A stretch of 64,000 bases of DNA from Pyrinomonadaceae bacterium. Lineage in GTDB: Bacteria > Acidobacteriota > Blastocatellia > Pyrinomonadales > Pyrinomonadaceae. Positions within the stretch are counted from its first letter, which is position 1; the number at the start of each line of letters is the position of its first letter. The notes beneath the pieces were generated by a model. It saw nothing but the letters and a program-made list of their open reading frames with translations. It had not been told where the DNA came from and ran no database searches. Below are positions 39,826 through 48,565 of this stretch, piece by piece. Location of the stretch: the NCBI GenBank assembly GCA_014380365.1, contig JACMJZ010000003.1, positions 124,001 through 188,000 on the forward strand, in the 5' to 3' direction. The position numbers and the translations under genes are program-made.

Positions 39826-41301
39826 ATGCAATCAAGTACTCTGGGCAAGCTAAAGGAGAGTGGCTACAACAGCGTGTCTGTCAAAGACGAGATGCGCGCC
39901 AATCTCATCAAGAAACTAAAGACGGGTGAAAAATTGTTTCCCGGGATTGTTGGTTACGATGAAACCGTCATTCCCCAACTCGTTAATGCAATCCTGGCCA
40001 AACACAACATCATCCTGCTGGGATTGCGTGGACAGGCGAAGAGCCGGATAATTCGCCAGCTTACCGAACTGCTTGATAGCGAGATCCCCGTCCTCGCAGG
40101 CTCTGAAGTCAACGACGATCCCTTCAAGCCGATATCTGCTTATGGTCGCCAGACAGTTGAACTCCATGGCGACGCAACTCCAATCGCGTGGGTCGGTCGT
40201 GACGCGAGGTTTGTAGAGAAACTTGCCACGCCCGACGTGACGGTTGCCGATATCATCGGCGACGTCGATCCGATCAAGGCAGCGAAGGGCGGACACCTGC
40301 TGAGCGACGAGTTGACGATTCACTACGGCCTTTTGCCACGCGCGAATCGCGGCATCTTTGCCATCAACGAGCTCCCCGATCTCGCCGGCAAGATTCAAGT
40401 CGGGCTCTTCAATGTCATGCAGGAAGGCGACGTGCAGATTAAGGGTTACCCGGTTCGCTTGCCTCTCGATGTCATGCTGGTCTTTTCGGCAAACCCGGAA
40501 GACTACACAGCCCGCGGAAAGATCATCACGCCGCTGAAGGATCGCATCGGCACGGAGATCATGACCCACTACCCGGCGGAGCTACAGACGGGTGTGGAGA
40601 TCACGCGGCAGGAAGCATGGACTGATCGTGGTGGGCGCGAGGGACAGAACGAGCGTCTGCTGATTCCAGATTTCCTGCGCGAGACAGTCGAACAGATTGC
40701 CTTCGAAGCGCGTGACGATAGCAGAGTCGATAAGCACTCCGGCGTTTCCCAGCGCATGCCGATCACAGTCATCGAGTCGATGATCTCAAACGCTGAGCGG
40801 CGCGCAATTCTCACCGGTGAAGACGAAATCATGCCGCGCATCTCCGACATTTACGCGGCCGTACCTTCGATGACCGGCAAGATGGAACTCGAATACGAAG
40901 GTGAACAGATCGGCGCCAACCGCATCGCGAAGGATTTGATCAAGCGCGCCGCGGGAGAAATCTTTGAAGGTTACTTTGTCGGAATCGATTTCGCGCAGAC
41001 TGTGCAGTGGTTCGACGGGGGAAACAACCTGCGACTGACGGATACAGCCTCAGCGAACGAATGCAAGACGCTGCTCGAAGCCGTCCCGGAGTTGATCGAC
41101 ACCGCCCTGATTCCGTTTGACTTCAAGAAATCAGACGCTGCTCAGTTGGTAGCTGCCTGCGAGTTTGTCCTCGAAGGCCTCTACGCGCAGAACAAGATCA
41201 GCCGCAACGAAGAAGGCGGCTACACGGCGGTGACGAAAGCAAAGAAAGACCGCCGCGGAATGATCTACGATGACCTGACCGAGACCGGAAAGTATAGCTG
41301 A
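39826..41301 (+). CDS. MoxR/ChlI-like AAA+ ATPase
   Basis: This 491-aa protein (ATG 39826 after GAGG) belongs to the Mg-chelatase ChlI/MoxR group of AAA+ ATPases. The Walker A region reads LLGLRGQAKSRIIRQL (about residues 64-79), deviating from the usual GxxGxGKT at the Gly and Thr positions. The Walker B-like region is RGIFAINELPDLAGKIQ (about 178), with Asn-Glu in place of Asp-Glu. A sensor segment LVFSANPEDYTARGKIITPL and the MoxR-like helical lid follow. With the VWA protein at 41924 it forms the common MoxR-VWA pair, thought to be a chaperone that inserts metals or remodels protein complexes. An unknown gene at 41312 lies between them. Confidence 0.9.
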   Translation: MQSSTLGKLKESGYNSVSVKDEMRANLIKKLKTGEKLFPGIVGYDETVIPQLVNAILAKHNIILLGLRGQAKSRIIRQLTELLDSEIPVLAGSEVNDDPFKPISAYGRQTVELHGDATPIAWVGRDARFVEKLATPDVTVADIIGDVDPIKAAKGGHLLSDELTIHYGLLPRANRGIFAINELPDLAGKIQVGLFNVMQEGDVQIKGYPVRLPLDVMLVFSANPEDYTARGKIITPLKDRIGTEIMTHYPAELQTGVEITRQEAWTDRGGREGQNERLLIPDFLRETVEQIAFEARDDSRVDKHSGVSQRMPITVIESMISNAERRAILTGEDEIMPRISDIYAAVPSMTGKMELEYEGEQIGANRIAKDLIKRAAGEIFEGYFVGIDFAQTVQWFDGGNNLRLTDTASANECKTLLEAVPELIDTALIPFDFKKSDAAQLVAACEFVLEGLYAQNKISRNEEGGYTAVTKAKKDRRGMIYDDLTETGKYS

Positions 41302-41311
41302 GATAGAGTGT

Positions 41312-41890
41312 ATGCCACGCTTCAAGCCGATAGACTACAAACGAATTATTCGCTCGCAGTATCTGGTGAACTTCAGAAGAAAGGCGCTAGATGACGATGA
41401 GATCTACGGCTTCGTTCTGGCGTGCAGTGACACGCTTACTTTGCTTCACATCCTGAACACAAGCACTTACACCCTCAACGGGTATTCAGTTATTCGCAAT
41501 GACGATGTCAGTCTTTACGCCGTATATGACCGTCCTGATTACTATTACAAATCCCGGGTACTGAGACTGAAAGGTATTAGGCCTGAGCCTCAACCTAGCA
41601 TTTCGCTGGAGAGTTTCTCAGATTTGTTAGTCTCCATCGACAAGCTTTATCCGCTCCTAACGATATATCGCGAAGAGATCGACAACGAGGTTTGCTTCAT
41701 AGGGCGGCTCTCGGGGATGACACTGAAAACATTCACCCTGTATGAGATTGATGAGTGCGCTGAGTGGATTGGGCCCTGCCGCTATCGGCTTGCGGATATT
41801 ACGAGAGTAGAATTCGGAGACGGCTATGACGAGGCGTTGGCATTAGCGGCAAGGCCAGACATGAAGAAGCGGAGGAAGAAAGGGAAGTGA
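41312..41890 (+). CDS. hypothetical protein between the AAA+ and VWA genes
   Basis: This 192-aa soluble protein starts 10 nt after the AAA+ stop. It reads MPRFKPIDYKRIIRSQYLVN at the start, with SVIRNDDVSLYAVYDRPDYY (about residues 58-77) and FTLYEIDECAEWIGPCRYRL (about 148-167), and ends in a KKRRKKGK basic tail. I cannot place it in a family; the pattern of beta strands recalls small ligand-binding folds, but that is weak. Its position suggests a specific partner or regulator of the ATPase. Its lower GC and different codon use compared with both neighbours hint at insertion into the pair. Confidence 0.7.
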   Translation: MPRFKPIDYKRIIRSQYLVNFRRKALDDDEIYGFVLACSDTLTLLHILNTSTYTLNGYSVIRNDDVSLYAVYDRPDYYYKSRVLRLKGIRPEPQPSISLESFSDLLVSIDKLYPLLTIYREEIDNEVCFIGRLSGMTLKTFTLYEIDECAEWIGPCRYRLADITRVEFGDGYDEALALAARPDMKKRRKKGK

Positions 41891-41923
41891 AGGTGTGATG
41901 CGGAGTATCTTTTGTTCCCTGCC

Positions 41924-43288
41924 ATGAAGTTCACACGTTACTCAAAATTCAAAGGCCTCGACATCTCCGGCATAAATCTCGGCGACTTGATGGAGAGTTT
42001 GTCTGACTCGTTACTCGATTCCGGTTACGACGATGATTACTACTGGACCAGGGAACGGCGAACTCAGGACACTTCCCTTGATTCTTTGCGTCGCGCGTTG
42101 TTGCAGGCGTTGATGGAGCAGGGACTGGTCGATGAGCGACAAATCCAGGAAATGCTGGCGGATAACGAAGGGAAGTTCAAAGGTTCGCTTTTGGAAGAGA
42201 TGCTCAATCAGCTGATTGAGCGTCTGGTTGAAGAAGGATATCTAAAGCTCAGGGAGGAACAACCTCAACAACAAAGGCAGCGGGGCGGGCCCGGAGGAGT
42301 CGCACGGCCGGAAGTCTCAGAGCCCTTGCCTCGCAATGTTAAATTCGAAGTTACTGAAAAAGGCCTCGACTTTCTTGGCTACAAAACTCTGCGCAACCTG
42401 CTCGGGAGTTTTGGCAAAAGCGCGATGGGACGCCACGACACCTCATATCTTTCCACTGGCGTTGAAGCTGCCGCTGCCAGCAAGCCTTACGAGTTTGGCG
42501 ACACGATTAATCTCGACGTTAATACAACGTTGCTCTCAGCCATTCAGCGGGAAGGGCTAAGCGTCCCGCTCAACCTCGAATATAGCGACCTGCACGTTCA
42601 TCAGTGTGACTACCAATCGTCATGCGCCACCGTCGTCATGCTCGACTGTTCCCACTCGATGATTCTCTATGGCGAAGATCGGTTTACGCCGGCGAAGAAA
42701 GTGGCCCTCGCGCTCGCTCATCTGATTCGCACACAGTATCCGGGCGACTCGCTGAAGATCGTGCTCTTCCATGATTCGGCGGAAGAGTTGCCCCTGGCAA
42801 AACTCGCCACCACGCAGGTTGGTCCGTATCACACCAACACCGCCGAGGGCCTGAGACTGGCGCGACGTGTGTTGCAATCGCAACGCAAAGAGATGAAACA
42901 GATCGTGATGGTCACTGACGGAAAGCCGACCGCGTGCTTCGTTGAGGGCGTAGGACAGACTTTCCAGTCTGTCCAGGGTAACCGCCAAAGCGAGAGAACT
43001 GCAGGCAGGATGCCTGCGCTCCCAGCGCCAGCGACGCGGCGGCTCTACAAGAACTCCATGGGTGGCGATCCTTTTGTAATGGCCGAGACGTTCAAAGAGG
43101 TCCAGGCTTGCCGGAAAGCCGGTATAATGATCAATACGTTCATGTTGGCCAGCGATTTCTATCTGGTGGAGTTTGTGAAGCAAATGACTGCCATGACAAA
43201 TGGTAAAGCTTATTTTGCCAACCCAGGCAATCTGTCGCAGTTTGTTTTGATCGATTTCCTCCGGCGACGCACCAGCCGTGTTCGTTAA
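41924..43288 (+). CDS. VWA-domain protein with a composite repeat insertion
   Basis: This 454-aa protein (ATG 41924, [16 protein letters not shown]) is the MoxR partner type with a C-terminal von Willebrand A domain. The MIDAS metal site is [16 protein letters not shown] (DxSxS, about residue 240), with a later [11 protein letters not shown] (about 330). After VEG, 26 codons are encoded by a repeat element at 42950-43025 (read [10 protein letters not shown]...AGRMPALP). Then the VWA fold resumes at [20 protein letters not shown]. The insertion lies just after the DG-K-P loop, on the metal-binding face side of the fold, so it may alter function. The N-terminal 200 residues are Gln/Glu-rich and helical. 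Confidence 0.9.
   Translation: MKFTRYSKFKGLDISGINLGDLMESLSDSLLDSGYDDDYYWTRERRTQDTSLDSLRRALLQALMEQGLVDERQIQEMLADNEGKFKGSLLEEMLNQLIERLVEEGYLKLREEQPQQQRQRGGPGGVARPEVSEPLPRNVKFEVTEKGLDFLGYKTLRNLLGSFGKSAMGRHDTSYLSTGVEAAAASKPYEFGDTINLDVNTTLLSAIQREGLSVPLNLEYSDLHVHQCDYQSSCATVVMLDCSHSMILYGEDRFTPAKKVALALAHLIRTQYPGDSLKIVLFHDSAEELPLAKLATTQVGPYHTNTAEGLRLARRVLQSQRKEMKQIVMVTDGKPTACFVEGVGQTFQSVQGNRQSERTAGRMPALPAPATRRLYKNSMGGDPFVMAETFKEVQACRKAGIMINTFMLASDFYLVEFVKQMTAMTNGKAYFANPGNLSQFVLIDFLRRRTSRVR
42950..43025. repeat. 76-nt composite element inside the VWA gene (families B and A)
   Basis: Arm 1 (42950-42974) is family B (GTAGGACAGAC then TTTCCAGTCTGTCC). Arm 2 (43001-43025) is family A (core GCAGGCAGGATGCCTGC, then GCTCCCAG). 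The spacer is 26 nt. The element length and spacing equal those of 9627-9702 in allB, but with one arm of another family. The frame is kept open. Confidence 0.9.
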
Positions 43289-43382
43289 CTCAGCCGGGCC
43301 TGCGAGGTTTGCCGTTGCTCACATAACTCGTTGCAGTTTCTTTAAGGTCGTCGAGCTTCACTAGAATTGAAACGGAGTAGGA

Positions 43383-45764
43383 TTGGAATCTGATCAGCCT
43401 AAACCGAAGTTCCATAAGCCCCGCCGCATACTCACTGCATATTCTGTCCTGATAGCCAGCCTGCTAGCCACTCTGATTTTAGACCTGTTCGTGGACAGGA
43501 GTTTTATCCCTTACACCACGACGTTCGGAATAATTATCAGTTTGTTGTTGTTTGGACTAGCGCGTTTCCAGACGCGCGCGCGCACCGCGGTCGAGCGTTC
43601 AGCGAGTGAACTCAAACAATCTGAAGCACAAATCCGGACAACGTTGGCCGAGCGTAAACGAGCCGAGCAAGCACTACGAGAAAGCGAAGAGCGCTATCGC
43701 GAACTGGTCGAGAACGCCAACGACATCGTCTTCACGCTCGACCTTGACGGTAATGTGACTTCCATTAATAGGGCCGTCGAATCCATCACCGGCTACACGC
43801 AGAGCGAGCTGCTCGGAATGAACATGGCTGAGTTTCTCACCCCCCGGTCTGTGGAGAACGCGCACCTCATGACGCAGCGCAAGCTGGCGGGCGAAGAGCG
43901 GACAAACTATGAAGTGGATGTGATCGCGAAAGATGGCCGCACGTTTACGCTCGAAATCAGCAGCCGTCTGGCGTTGAGTGCGGGGAAACCGATCGGCATT
44001 CAGGGCGTTGCCCGCGACATCACCAATCGGCGGCTTGCGGAAGAGGCCTTGCGCAAGGCGGATCAGCGCGCTTTATCGGAGTATGAACGGCTGCTCGAGA
44101 AAGTCGCGAAGCTGGCCCAGACATTGGGTACGGCCAGAGACTTGGGAGTAATTTTTTGGGGACTGAAAGAGTTTGCTCTGTTGTCGGTTCCCTGCGACGG
44201 CCTCTTCGTTTCGCTTTACGATCCGCTGCGAAATGTTCGCACTGCCTGCTACGGATGGGCTGACGGAGAGGAACTCGATACTTCTGAGTTTCCACCCATG
44301 CCTGTCACCACCAGCGGTCCCAACAGCCGGGCCGTGAAAACAAACCAGGTAATCATCACCAACGATTACATGAGCGAAACACGCGGCCATCCGGCCCTGC
44401 TGGTCGGTCCGGACAACGGGTTGAGACCGCAGTCGTCGCTGTCAGCGCCGATGGCGGTGATGGGCCGGATCGTTGGAACGATCGAAGTACAAACCTATGA
44501 GCCCGCAGCCTACCGGGAAGAACATGTAACAGCAATGCGCATGGCCGCAAACCTGGCCGCGGTAGCAATCGAGAATGTTGCACTGCTCGAACGCGAGAGT
44601 AGCGCCCGCGCCAGCGCCGAGGAATCAAACCGCCTTAAAGACGAATTCCTCGCCACCGTATCTCACGAGTTGCGGACGCCGCTGACTGCAATTCTGGGAT
44701 GGGCGAAAATGCTTGAGGCTGGATCAATCGAAAGCGAGATGGGACGACGCGCCGTGGCGACTATCATGCGTAACGCCAAAGCCCAGGCTCAGATCATCGA
44801 CGACATTCTTGACGTGTCAAGAATCATCACCGGCAACCTCTCGCTGGAGTTGCACCCGATCGAACTCGAATCCATGCTGGAGGCGGCAGTAAACGTGGTG
44901 CGACCGACGGCGGAGGCGAAAAGCATTCACATCGAAATGGACTTGGGCGCCGAGCCCATTGTCGTCTCCGGAGATGCCGACAGATTGCAGCAGGTGTTTT
45001 GGAATCTTCTTTCCAACGCGGTCAAGTTTACGCCGGCCGGCGGAACAGTTTCCGTCCATCTTAGCCGCACGAATTCGGAAGCTGAAATTCAGGTGACTGA
45101 CACGGGACAAGGCATTAGTGAACGCTTCCTGCCGTTTGTGTTCGATCGATTTCGACAGGCGGACAGCACGTCGACCAGGCAGCACGGCGGGCTCGGCCTC
45201 GGTCTGGCCATCGCACGACATCTGATTGAGATTCACGGCGGCGCTGTGGAAGCAGAGAGCGAAGGTGAGGGAAAAGGAGCGCGATTCACAGTAAGGCTGC
45301 CGCTCGCTGGATCAATAGCGGAACCTACAGAAGCGCCGGCTGCGGAGTCGGAGTCGGAAAGCAAAGAGCGTTTAAGATCTCCGTTAGCTGGCGTGAACGT
45401 GTTGGTAGTGGACGACGATGACGATACCCTGGAACTACTCAAAGCAGCGCTTACGCAGCGGAGCGCGCACGTGACAGCTGTTACATCAGCGGCTTTGGCT
45501 ATTGAAGCGATAAAGAGGTCTAGACCTGACGTGCTGATTTCTGACATTGCCATGCCGGATGAAGATGGATATGAGTTGATGCAAAAAGTGATCGCGCTCG
45601 ATCTCGGGCCGCGAATTCCATCCATCGCAATCACCGCCTACGCCAAGGAAGAAGACAAAGAGCGAGCGTTGGCAGCCGGCTATCGCTACTACCTGGCGAA
45701 GCCGGTGGAACTTGGCGAATTCATTTCAACAGTAGCGGAAGCCGCCCGCAACGGGGGTGTCTAG
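43383..45764 (+). CDS. membrane-bound hybrid histidine kinase (PAS-GAF-HisKA-HATPase-REC)
   Basis: This 793-aa protein starts at TTG 43383, 5 nt after GGAG. Two transmembrane helices (about residues 19-35 and 46-60) are followed by a PAS domain (about 105-212), a GAF domain (about 245-400), HisKA with the phospho-acceptor His in ATVSHELRTPLTAILG (about 428), an ATPase domain with N-box FWNLLSNAVKFTPAGG and G-box GGLGLGLAIARHLIEIHGG (about 535-640), and a C-terminal receiver with VNVLVVDDDDDTLEL, Asp in VLISDIAMPDEDGYE (about 720) and LAKPVEL. It can autophosphorylate and pass phosphate to its own receiver. No separate output regulator is next to it, so the downstream target lies elsewhere. 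Confidence 0.95.
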   Translation: MESDQPKPKFHKPRRILTAYSVLIASLLATLILDLFVDRSFIPYTTTFGIIISLLLFGLARFQTRARTAVERSASELKQSEAQIRTTLAERKRAEQALRESEERYRELVENANDIVFTLDLDGNVTSINRAVESITGYTQSELLGMNMAEFLTPRSVENAHLMTQRKLAGEERTNYEVDVIAKDGRTFTLEISSRLALSAGKPIGIQGVARDITNRRLAEEALRKADQRALSEYERLLEKVAKLAQTLGTARDLGVIFWGLKEFALLSVPCDGLFVSLYDPLRNVRTACYGWADGEELDTSEFPPMPVTTSGPNSRAVKTNQVIITNDYMSETRGHPALLVGPDNGLRPQSSLSAPMAVMGRIVGTIEVQTYEPAAYREEHVTAMRMAANLAAVAIENVALLERESSARASAEESNRLKDEFLATVSHELRTPLTAILGWAKMLEAGSIESEMGRRAVATIMRNAKAQAQIIDDILDVSRIITGNLSLELHPIELESMLEAAVNVVRPTAEAKSIHIEMDLGAEPIVVSGDADRLQQVFWNLLSNAVKFTPAGGTVSVHLSRTNSEAEIQVTDTGQGISERFLPFVFDRFRQADSTSTRQHGGLGLGLAIARHLIEIHGGAVEAESEGEGKGARFTVRLPLAGSIAEPTEAPAAESESESKERLRSPLAGVNVLVVDDDDDTLELLKAALTQRSAHVTAVTSAALAIEAIKRSRPDVLISDIAMPDEDGYELMQKVIALDLGPRIPSIAITAYAKEEDKERALAAGYRYYLAKPVELGEFISTVAEAARNGGV

Positions 45765-45918
45765 TCAGAACCGGGAGCGTTAGCGACCGGGCACTCGGCT
45801 TTGGATGTAGCCTGAACGGGTCCAGGGGCGCGTGAGGTGAGATGAGGACTAGGGTTTAGTGGCTCCGTTGCCGCGTGTGCTCGCGGCTTTGCCGCCGCAT
45901 TTAGGTTTCTTAACCAGC

Positions 45919-46347
45919 ATGCCTAAGAAATACACAATCGAGGAACGCGTGCGCTGGGGCGACGTCGATGCGGCGCGCATCATTTTCTACGGCGCTTACA
46001 TTCGTTTCTTTGAATTCGCCGAGACGGAACTGTTTCGCGCAGTTGGTTTGCCCTACAGCGTCATGTTTGATGAGCTGGACGTGTGGCTGCCGCGCGTTCA
46101 CCTCGAGTGCGATTTCCACCACGCGGCACAGCTCGACGACTTGCTGGAGGTATCCGTGTACGTCGGCCGGTTTGGTAACAAGTCGATGCGTTTGAATTTT
46201 GAAGTAAGACGCAAAGGCGATGAGTTGATAATCGCGCATGCCCATTTCGTGCTAGCCTCCGTGCGGCGCGACACCTTTGAAACCGTGCCGATTCCAGATG
46301 AGCTGAAACAACGTCTGGCGCCGTACACTGAAACTGCTGCTGAATAG
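45919..46347 (+). CDS. acyl-CoA thioesterase, 4HBT hot-dog family
   Basis: This 142-aa protein (ATG 45919, MPKKYTIEERVRWGDVDAAR) has the YbgC/4-hydroxybenzoyl-CoA thioesterase pattern: a catalytic Asp in RWGDVDAARIIFYGAYIRFF (about residues 12-31), followed by the long helix ETELFRAVGLPYSVMFDELD and strands carrying VHLECDFHHAAQLDDLLEV. It would hydrolyse a thioester; the specific acyl-CoA is unknown. It lies 10 nt upstream of pdxH. Confidence 0.9.
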   Translation: MPKKYTIEERVRWGDVDAARIIFYGAYIRFFEFAETELFRAVGLPYSVMFDELDVWLPRVHLECDFHHAAQLDDLLEVSVYVGRFGNKSMRLNFEVRRKGDELIIAHAHFVLASVRRDTFETVPIPDELKQRLAPYTETAAE

Positions 46348-46357
46348 CAACATCTGT

Positions 46358-46981
46358 ATGAACGTCAACCACCCAGACGAAACGCTCGACGAGCGCAACG
46401 TCGATTCCAATCCTATCGACCTCTTCAAGCGTTGGTTTGACGCCGCCATTGCCTCCGGCTCGCGTCTGCCCGACGCAATGACGCTGGCGACTGCGTCGAA
46501 AGATGGAAGGCCTTCAGCGCGGATGGTCCTGCTAAAGGGAGTGGACGACGATGGCTTTGTTTTCTACACGAACTACAACAGCCAGAAGGCGCGGGAGCTT
46601 GATGAAAACCCGCAAGCCGCACTCGTCCTGTACTGGGTGCAACTGGATCGCCAGATTCGAGTCGAAGGCACGGTCGAACGGGTGTCGGCCGCTGAGTCAG
46701 ATGAGTATTTCCGCACCCGCCCGCGCGAGAGTCAGCTCGGCGCGCTGGCCTCGCCGCAAAGCCAAGTGGTCGCCAGCCGCGAGGTCCTGGTGCAGCGCTT
46801 TCGTGAACTGGATGAACATTACCGCGACCGTGAGGTGGAACGCCCTGAGCATTGGGGCGGCTATCGACTAAAGCCGGATCGAATCGAGTTTTGGCAAAAC
46901 CGCTCCGGCCGCCTGCACGACCGCATCGTCTACGAGCGCCAGGCTGATCGGCGTTGGGACATCAAGCGGCTCGCCCCCTAA
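46358..46981 (+). CDS. pdxH: pyridoxamine/pyridoxine 5'-phosphate oxidase
   Basis: This 207-aa flavoprotein oxidises pyridoxamine or pyridoxine 5'-phosphate to pyridoxal phosphate with FMN. Family motifs are DAMTLATASKDGRPSARMVL (about residues 39-58), FVFYTNYNSQKARELDENPQ (about 68-87), the FMN/PLP loop SQLGALASPQSQVV, and the C-terminal FWQNRSGRLHDRIVYER plus WDIKRLAP end. Length matches the PdxH norm. It follows the thioesterase gene closely, suggesting an operon of two. Confidence 0.96.
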   Translation: MNVNHPDETLDERNVDSNPIDLFKRWFDAAIASGSRLPDAMTLATASKDGRPSARMVLLKGVDDDGFVFYTNYNSQKARELDENPQAALVLYWVQLDRQIRVEGTVERVSAAESDEYFRTRPRESQLGALASPQSQVVASREVLVQRFRELDEHYRDREVERPEHWGGYRLKPDRIEFWQNRSGRLHDRIVYERQADRRWDIKRLAP

Positions 46982-47127
46982 CTATAGAGCCGAAACCGAG
47001 CGAGTGTGCAGAAAACGACGTGTCATGCGGCCTTGCGGCTCTGCCGCAGCACAGTGCGGCGGCCCAGCCGCAAATCACGCTGATAGACGCCCAAAGCGAG
47101 GTAAGACGGGGACAATTTCATTCCTGA

Positions 47128-48363
47128 TCACAACGGTCGCAGTGCGCTGCGGGCAAGCTTCTTCTTGAGATTAACGTAGCCCTGCTCGCCGGCGACGAGA
47201 TCGCCCAGCACTCTCTGAATCCCCCGGTGACCGCGGGCAAACTTAATCATTCTTTCAGTGAACGGTGCGCCCCAGAAGTTTCCATAAAAGCGACGGCGCA
47301 TTTGTGACGCACGCCGCAGTTCCCCACCAAAGTCCGCGCGCCAGCGTCTTTCGTAGTCGTCCAAGCGACCTTCGAGAAAAGCTTCGGCGAAAATTTCGGC
47401 GGAACGCAAAGCATAGTAGATTCCTTCGCCGGTGACTGGATCCGCAAAGCCCGCGGCGTCTCCCAAGAGCGCCCAGCCTTCGCCGCTTGTGCGTCTCTTG
47501 TCCCAACTTGTAGGAGCAAGACCCGGAATGCGCGCGGCGTAACGCTCGGCCGTCGACTTTAGCTCTTTCTCGATGGTAGCGGCGCGAGGTTCTTTTGAGT
47601 CTTCCCAAAGCCTGGCCTTCGGGTCTTCGCGCTGGCGGTAATAATCGATCATGAATTGCCACAGCAGCTCGTCGAGCGCTTTGTGTTCAAACGCTTCCTG
47701 CGTGGTGGCGATGCCAAACGAAATATGATCTGGGCGCGGGAAGGCCCACGCGTAACCGACCCAGCCCGGAAGAAATGCGACCACTGTCGGCGCCTCGCCG
47801 TTGGTTGGCAAAGGAGTCCGATAACCAAAGGCGACTTCCATGTCGGAAGGCGGGAGCGGACCCGCGAGTTTTTTTCCAATCGCGCTGCTGGCTCCGTCCG
47901 CCCCGACCAGGAGCTTGCCGAACCACTCCCTGCCGGGTTCACTGCCGGCAGATTCATTGGTATTGGACCCACGCAGTTTCCAACCAGCTTCCGTCTTCTC
48001 CACACCACTCGCGGAAATTTTCTCAAAGAACACTTGCGCGCCGGCGTCGCGCGCACGATCGCGCAGATATGAATCAAACGCGATCCGCGAATAGATCGCG
48101 AAAGGCTCGTCGAGTTTCAAGTGCAAACGATTACCGGATGGGGCGTAGAGATCGAGTTCGTCGACGGTGCGGCCGACTGCTTTCAGAAGATGTGGCCAGG
48201 CTTTCAGTGCTTTGGCTGTCACCCCGCCGCCGCAGGCTTTGGCGGCGCCCTCAGGCCGGCCGTCAAACAGCGCCACGCGCGCGCCACCTCGCGCCAGTCG
48301 CTCAGCTGCAAAGGATCCGGCAGGCCCTGCACCGACAATCAGAACATCAAAGACTTCGCTCAT
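47128..48363 (-). CDS. geranylgeranyl-reductase-family FAD oxidoreductase
   Basis: This 411-aa protein belongs to the GGR/ChlP-like flavin reductases that saturate prenyl chains. The FAD motif is DVLIVGAGPAGSFAAERLAR (about residues 6-25), and the family KACGGGVTAKAL cysteine-glycine motif follows (about 41-52). A second FAD contact is GWALLGDAAGFADPVTGEGI (about 290-310). Candidate substrates in non-photosynthetic bacteria are prenylated quinones or lipids. It is monocistronic by spacing; the gap 46982-47127 contains a GC-rich hairpin (TGCGGC/GCCGCA). Confidence 0.88.
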   Translation of the reverse strand: MSEVFDVLIVGAGPAGSFAAERLARGGARVALFDGRPEGAAKACGGGVTAKALKAWPHLLKAVGRTVDELDLYAPSGNRLHLKLDEPFAIYSRIAFDSYLRDRARDAGAQVFFEKISASGVEKTEAGWKLRGSNTNESAGSEPGREWFGKLLVGADGASSAIGKKLAGPLPPSDMEVAFGYRTPLPTNGEAPTVVAFLPGWVGYAWAFPRPDHISFGIATTQEAFEHKALDELLWQFMIDYYRQREDPKARLWEDSKEPRAATIEKELKSTAERYAARIPGLAPTSWDKRRTSGEGWALLGDAAGFADPVTGEGIYYALRSAEIFAEAFLEGRLDDYERRWRADFGGELRRASQMRRRFYGNFWGAPFTERMIKFARGHRGIQRVLGDLVAGEQGYVNLKKKLARSALRPL

Positions 48364-48414
48364 ACATTTAGAAGTTTAAGAACCAATCGAAGACTTCATC
48401 ATAAGCCAAAAACC

Positions 48415-48476
48415 ATCCACGAAATACCACGAAACAGCACTAACAAGCTTTCGTGTTCGTTCGTGTGTTTCGTGGA
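48415..48476. repeat. CACGAA-type hairpin repeat, copy 2
   Basis: ATCCACGAAATACCACGAAA at 48415-48434 faces TTTCGTG...TTTCGTGGAT ending at 48476. The same design as 1981-2043, with compensating differences. It lies in the divergent gap between the GGR-like gene and the LigB-AMMECR1 gene. Confidence 0.8.
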
Positions 48477-48565
48477 TCGATTTTCCATGCGCAATGGTGG
48501 CTCCATTGACCTGGTGATAAAATGAAAGCCTCTTAAGAGCAACGTAGACTTTTCATCACAACGCC

